Positions 59,555-64,000 of a stretch of 64,000 nucleotides of DNA are shown here, one piece after another. The stretch spans positions 124,001 through 188,000 of the forward strand of contig NZ_SJSY01000073.1 of the NCBI RefSeq assembly GCF_004352915.1, read 5' to 3'. This DNA comes from Flavobacterium zhairuonense (GTDB lineage Bacteria; Bacteroidota; Bacteroidia; Flavobacteriales; Flavobacteriaceae). How positions within the stretch are numbered: the first letter of the stretch is position 1; each line of letters opens with the position of its first letter. The notes beneath the pieces are model-generated. The model saw nothing but the letters and a program-made list of their open reading frames with translations, searched no databases and was not told the origin of the DNA. The translations under genes were made by a program, and so were the position numbers.

Positions 59555-61996
59555 TTATCTTTTTAAGCTAAAATGACCTTTTGTTTCTCGTCCATCTTCT
59601 AGTTTTAAAGTGTACCAATAATCATCTGCCGGCATTGGACTTCCCGTGAAAGTTCCGTCCCAGCCATCACTTGAGGCAGTTATTTGCTTTATTAATTTTC
59701 CATATCGATCGAAAATAAAAATTTTGGCACCCGAATTGAAAGTGTCATTTGCTCCTAGGATGTTCCAATAATCATTATAACCATCATTATTTGGAGTAAA
59801 GAATTGTGGTACACCAATAATAGCGATCGTTTTGCTTATCAATCCACAATTTTTTTTATCATTAACATAGACTTCATAAATTCCAGCTTTTAGATTGTCA
59901 AAGACATTTGAATCTTGGAAAGAAGTATTTGGATCGCCAAGACTAAATTCATAATCTCCTTTACCGTTTACATTAATCGTAACCTTATTAGAATTGCCAA
60001 TTTTTAAATCTTCAATATCAATACTTTTTATAGTAGCTGTATTTGAAGCTATGACTTCGATGGTTCTTGTTTTGGAACAATTGTTTTTATTGGTTGCAGT
60101 GACACTATAAGTTCCAGTACTATTGACTTCTAAATTATGCATTTTTTTATTAGGAATCTCGTTTCCATCTTTTTTCCAACTAAAAGAAAAATCAGCTAAT
60201 GTGCTCAAATCAATAATTCCGGCATCTAATTTTGCAAAGTAAGAGACATCATTATCGCAGACATTGGTTGTGGTATCTTCGGCTAATTGCGGTAATCTGC
60301 TGACCTCAAGCTTGATTTTGCTGATGCCAAAACATTGATTTCCTTCTTCTATTCTGGCAAAAGCAAAATCATTATACGGTATTATATTTTTATATACAGA
60401 CGGATCGGTAATAGCATTTTGTTCGAGTAAAGCATCATTTTCGGTAGGATAGTATTTTAATTCCTGACCGGTGGTAATTAGAATTTTGGCTTCAATTAAA
60501 TTAAATAAATGTATTCCATCTTCAGTTCCGTCAGCATCACATTCTATTTCCAATGAATATACTTTTTCTGGTATCTTATTCGCTTCTAATACGAGGTTTG
60601 ATATACTGCTGCATTTTAATTTTGAGTCGGTTATTCTTGCAAATAATGTTTGAGGATTGGTAGTATTGGTATAAGCGGCAGGTAATGGATTAATGCCGTT
60701 AAAGGCGTCTGTTTTATTTAAATAAAAGGATGTTTCTAGCTCAGGGTTGTTATTGGTGAGCAAGACATTTGCTTCATTTAGATTAAATAACACTAGTCCG
60801 TTTGCATTTTCTCCAACATCGCATTGTGTTAACTTGATGTTATTGACAGGTGGAGGAGAGATTACGTTAATTTTGATTTCTCCAATTGCTGAGTCAAGTT
60901 TGCTTGAAGCTTTTATAAATATGGATTGTTGAAATGGCGTTGTATTGCTAAAAAGATTTGACAATTCATTGGTATTGTTGTCTGCGTCATTTTGAGTTGG
61001 ATAATAATGAATTTCAAGACCAGAAACGTCATCATTATTAAAAATTAGTTTTGTTAATTGATCAAAAAAAATGCTGGTTTTTCCATCGAGCGGATCTGAA
61101 TCATTTCCGTCACAAATTTCAACTTTGTTTGTAGGAATGACTACTTTGTCGTCTATTTTGAGTATGAAAGAACTAGTTGTGTAACATTGAGTGACCAAAT
61201 TTGTGATTCTTACAAAAATTGTTTCTGGGCCAGTCGTAACTTTATAAGCTGTTGGATTTTTTATAGGATTTGCATTGATGATTGCATCGTTTGAAGAATT
61301 GTGATAGGTTACTTTTACATTTGTCTGATTTCCAACGATTTTTGGAGAATTTATGGTTAGGTCAAAATTTATAGTTGAATTGCCTCCACTACTATAGTCT
61401 GATTTTGAGATATCTAATTCTGTAGCTGTTGATGTGCTTATGGTTGGAGCTTCGTCGAATGTTGCAGTTCCAAGCCATTCCAGGGAAAAATTGCTGACAC
61501 CAATTGGCCTGTCTATAACAACAAAATAAGAATCACCTGCATTAGCATCTATCCATCTGATAAACCCGTCGCCTTTGAACGATGGGCCTTCGGACAAGTC
61601 TTCATAATCGCCGGTCATTCCAGTATTATTAGTCGTCAATTTTGCTGCGTTCGGATTTGTAGTGGAACATCTGATCGGCGAAATTAATGAAGTGCAGCTT
61701 GCATTTGGGCCAAATACGAAAAAGTCAAAATCTTCATTAAGATCATTGCTTTCTGGTTTGATTATAAAACCAAATGTGCCAGAAGTCTTTATGGAGATTT
61801 TAAGCCACAAGCTATTGTGTTCGAATGAATCGCAGCTAGTTTTCAAATCGATTTCTTGGATATTTCCAAATCCTTGCAGACTTAAACCTTTAAATCCGGA
61901 GTTTCCACAAACAGCAAGTGCATCACCACAGTCGTTTTGTGAATAAAGATTGATAGAAAATAAAAATAGAATTAGTAATGTTTTACATAGACTCAT
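59555..61996 (-). CDS. T9SS type B secreted multi-domain protein
   Basis: 813 residues with a signal peptide (to LYSQ). An N-terminal domain (about 25-175: NDCGDALAVCGNSGFKGLSL, HNSLWLKISIKTSGTFGFII, FDFFVFGPNASC) resembles the cell-surface region of CHU/gliding-associated proteins; then several repeated modules (ISTSTATELDIS..., and units ending in LF(A/I)RI with cysteine) and the type B sorting domain QFFTPNNDGYNDYWNILGA ... FDRYGKLIKQITA ... HFSLKR. Exported by T9SS and probably kept at the surface. No enzyme. Paralogous in layout to the downstream neighbour 62 bases away, so the two were probably duplicated and are co-transcribed. Confidence 0.85.
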   Translation of the reverse strand: MSLCKTLLILFLFSINLYSQNDCGDALAVCGNSGFKGLSLQGFGNIQEIDLKTSCDSFEHNSLWLKISIKTSGTFGFIIKPESNDLNEDFDFFVFGPNASCTSLISPIRCSTTNPNAAKLTTNNTGMTGDYEDLSEGPSFKGDGFIRWIDANAGDSYFVVIDRPIGVSNFSLEWLGTATFDEAPTISTSTATELDISKSDYSSGGNSTINFDLTINSPKIVGNQTNVKVTYHNSSNDAIINANPIKNPTAYKVTTGPETIFVRITNLVTQCYTTSSFILKIDDKVVIPTNKVEICDGNDSDPLDGKTSIFFDQLTKLIFNNDDVSGLEIHYYPTQNDADNNTNELSNLFSNTTPFQQSIFIKASSKLDSAIGEIKINVISPPPVNNIKLTQCDVGENANGLVLFNLNEANVLLTNNNPELETSFYLNKTDAFNGINPLPAAYTNTTNPQTLFARITDSKLKCSSISNLVLEANKIPEKVYSLEIECDADGTEDGIHLFNLIEAKILITTGQELKYYPTENDALLEQNAITDPSVYKNIIPYNDFAFARIEEGNQCFGISKIKLEVSRLPQLAEDTTTNVCDNDVSYFAKLDAGIIDLSTLADFSFSWKKDGNEIPNKKMHNLEVNSTGTYSVTATNKNNCSKTRTIEVIASNTATIKSIDIEDLKIGNSNKVTINVNGKGDYEFSLGDPNTSFQDSNVFDNLKAGIYEVYVNDKKNCGLISKTIAIIGVPQFFTPNNDGYNDYWNILGANDTFNSGAKIFIFDRYGKLIKQITASSDGWDGTFTGSPMPADDYWYTLKLEDGRETKGHFSLKR

Positions 61997-62058
61997 TTTG
62001 TGTGGATTTACAGTAAATATAAGGTAAATTCTACAAAAAAAAGGTGAGTCTAAAAATT

Positions 62059-64000
62059 TTATCTTTTTAAACTAAAATGGCCTTTAGCGCTTTTTCCATC
62101 AACAAAAATAAGCGTAAACCAATAATCATCTGAAGGCAATTGTTCTCCATTAAAGATTCCGTTCCAGCCCGTACTGTTTTGATTCATTTGTTTCAAAAAT
62201 TTTCCGTAGCGATCAAAAATGCTTATAGTGTAATTTGGCAATTGATCTATGTTTTTAATTGCCCATAAATCATTATAACCATCACCATTTGGTGTGAAGA
62301 ATCTTGGATAATCTAAGACGTAAAATAAAAATCTGTTGGAAAGTCCGCAACCATTTTTATCCCGAGCTACAGCATAATACGCTCCCGGAGCCACTCCTGT
62401 AAACTCTGGGTTATCTTGGAAAACATTTCCATCTAATGAAAATTCATAGTTTCCAGAACCAGTGTATTTTATTAAAACCGAATTATCAACTCCTGAGAAA
62501 TCTTTTACGACAGCTTCTGTAATGGTAGCTGGTTCAGATTGAACTACTTTGAATTTTTTTGTTTTCGGGCATCCATTTGCATCAGTTACAGTGACTGAGT
62601 AATCTCCAGGTGCATTTACCGTCATTGAATTTGAAGTGCTGTTTCCAGGAGTCCATGAGTAACTAGTAAAACCGGTTGCAACAGAAAGAATAACATCACC
62701 ATCTTTGCAAATGTATTTTGATTCATCTTCAAAATTTGGCGGATCAAAGGTGTTTACAACAAGAGTAACGGGTGAAATATTGTAGCAATCAGGTCCGTTT
62801 ATGATTCGAGCATAAATTGTTTGAGTAAATGCGACAGTATTTTTGAAGATATTTGGCAATACATTTGTTTCTGTTACTGCGTCGTTGCTATTTAAAAAAT
62901 AATGCACTTCCATACCTGCCGGTAAGCCTGCAATTAATTGCGGTGTAGTTTGAGCGTTAAGATCAAATTGATAAAGGCCATCTTGAACGCCATCTTCGTC
63001 ACATGTTTTAACTGGATTTTGAGATGCTATTGTGTTATTTGAAATCTGAAGTTTTACTTCAGCAATTTTAAAGCAACCGAATTTGTTTTCAATTCTTCCA
63101 AAAACAATTTGATTAACGCTCTTATTGGTATATTTTTCAGGATTTGCAATCGGATTTGTTTTGGATTGGGCATCTGCTAAAGTTTCATAATAGCCGTTGT
63201 TTGTAATGTCAGGCGCATTGTTTTTAATCAGATTATCGGCTTTTTTTAAATTGAAAATGCTAATTCCATCAGTATTGTCATCACATTGAACCAATGATGT
63301 GTTGGTGTAAAGAATCTCAGGAGCATAATCAATTTTTATTTCTCCTTTAGCGACGCAAAGTGTTCCAATAACAGAAGCCTCTACATTGTAAGTTCCGGCA
63401 TTAGTTACCTCAAAAGTAGAATTTGTACCAAGTATAGATGCTGGGTCATCCTTTTTGTACCATTTAAAAGTATAATCACTAGCACTTAATTTAGTGTCTA
63501 AAAGTACTTTTTCTCCAAAACATGCTGGATTATTTCCTGCAATTGTGCGGTCTTCGCCTAAGGAAATACTAGAAGTAAAACTTCCTGCTTCAAGGAAAAT
63601 TGCCGATTCTAGATTTCTATTTCTATCATCAGCCATTACCATTTTTACATGATATGTTTTTCCAGCGGTTACTGTAGTTTGAGCTGTCATGATTTTTGTT
63701 TGACCAGCATAATTAACAGGGCTAGTGTTATTGTTTAAGCCATTAAAGTAAGTCTCATTTGAAGCGTCGCAACCTGTATAAGAGATACCGCCTGGTCTTG
63801 TTCCAGCTGTAATTTTAGGACGGATATTTACAGATGAAACAGGAGTATTTGTTTTGGGTATTATTGCTAGATTTTTATACGGATCTGCTGTTCCAACTTC
63901 TTTTATCAAAAAAGCAAAACCATCTGAATATTGACACGGATAATCGTACTGATATTCATTTGAAGCAAAAATATAATTAAAACTCAATGAATTTGCCGAT
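62059..64000 (-). CDS. T9SS type B secreted protein with choice-of-anchor L-like domain (5' end off the right edge)
   Basis: At least 647 residues; the frame stays open to the window edge (reading SANSLSFNYIFASNEY), so a TTG at 63987 is not the real start. N-terminal part matches the choice-of-anchor L domain (FNYIFASNEYQYDYPCQYSD, GFAFLIKE, KTYHVKMVMADDRNRNLESA). Ig-like and repeated modules follow (GTYNVEASVIGTLC; DGISIFNLKKADNLI; DGLYQFDLNAQTTPQLI), with the type B sorting domain RFFTPNGDGYNDLWAI ... FDRYGKFLKQMNQ ... HFSLKR at the C-terminus. Same module plan as the preceding gene. Surface or adhesion role likely. Confidence 0.85.
   Translation of the reverse strand, partial: SANSLSFNYIFASNEYQYDYPCQYSDGFAFLIKEVGTADPYKNLAIIPKTNTPVSSVNIRPKITAGTRPGGISYTGCDASNETYFNGLNNNTSPVNYAGQTKIMTAQTTVTAGKTYHVKMVMADDRNRNLESAIFLEAGSFTSSISLGEDRTIAGNNPACFGEKVLLDTKLSASDYTFKWYKKDDPASILGTNSTFEVTNAGTYNVEASVIGTLCVAKGEIKIDYAPEILYTNTSLVQCDDNTDGISIFNLKKADNLIKNNAPDITNNGYYETLADAQSKTNPIANPEKYTNKSVNQIVFGRIENKFGCFKIAEVKLQISNNTIASQNPVKTCDEDGVQDGLYQFDLNAQTTPQLIAGLPAGMEVHYFLNSNDAVTETNVLPNIFKNTVAFTQTIYARIINGPDCYNISPVTLVVNTFDPPNFEDESKYICKDGDVILSVATGFTSYSWTPGNSTSNSMTVNAPGDYSVTVTDANGCPKTKKFKVVQSEPATITEAVVKDFSGVDNSVLIKYTGSGNYEFSLDGNVFQDNPEFTGVAPGAYYAVARDKNGCGLSNRFLFYVLDYPRFFTPNGDGYNDLWAIKNIDQLPNYTISIFDRYGKFLKQMNQNSTGWNGIFNGEQLPSDDYWFTLIFVDGKSAKGHFSLKR

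Overview
The window is about 64 kb of an AT-rich Bacteroidota chromosome, most likely Flavobacterium. The evidence is a SusC/SusD pair, three proteins with type IX secretion (T9SS) type B C-terminal domains (FTPNGDGYND ... FSLKR), SBBP repeats, a bacillithiol gene (bshC), promoters of the Bacteroidota form TTG-N16-21-TAnnTTTG, few Shine-Dalgarno sites, and several TTG/GTG starts. Genus is inferred from gene content; no species can be named.

Layout. 1-4.3 kb: 5' end of bshC (minus, running off the left edge), an MHS-type MFS transporter, and an sdpR-sdpI-hydrolase operon with a clear operator palindrome. 4.3-16.5 kb: a large SBBP/Ig-repeat T9SS protein, a B12-type radical SAM enzyme, an MBL-fold hydrolase, an OmpR-family two-component system divergent from a DUF1573 gene with phased TTAACA repeats between them, a YcbB-like L,D-transpeptidase and an NlpC/P60 hydrolase.

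16.7-45.3 kb: one large polysaccharide utilisation region best read as an acetylated galactoglucomannan/galactomannan locus. It holds two esterases (CE2-like and SASA), GH3, an aldo/keto reductase, GH97 (retaining, alpha-galactosidase type), a GH28-like beta-helix protein, GH5_7 and two GH26 beta-mannanases, a carbohydrate-binding protein, an AGE-family epimerase, a GH130 mannosylglucose phosphorylase, a GPH sugar symporter, an AraC regulator, SusC, SusD, a surface glycan-binding protein, GH27 alpha-galactosidase and a GH5 enzyme. Proposed flow: surface mannanase and SusCD capture, deacetylation and degalactosylation, periplasmic cutting to mannobiose, symport, epimerisation to Man-Glc, and phosphorolysis to mannose-1-phosphate plus glucose. 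A PIN-like/DUF433 toxin-antitoxin-type pair and several different palindromic intergenic repeats are lodged in this region.

45.9-64 kb: housekeeping and envelope genes: a porin, an N-acetylmuramoyl-alanine amidase, a Gly-rich exported protein, rimO, a FadL-type outer membrane protein with a Gly/Tyr-rich lipoprotein, proS, two tandem tRNA-Glu genes, rpsT, a PAS histidine kinase with a single-domain response regulator, typA, and two adjacent T9SS type B proteins, the second cut by the right edge. No CRISPR array, prophage, integrase or complete insertion sequence was seen.
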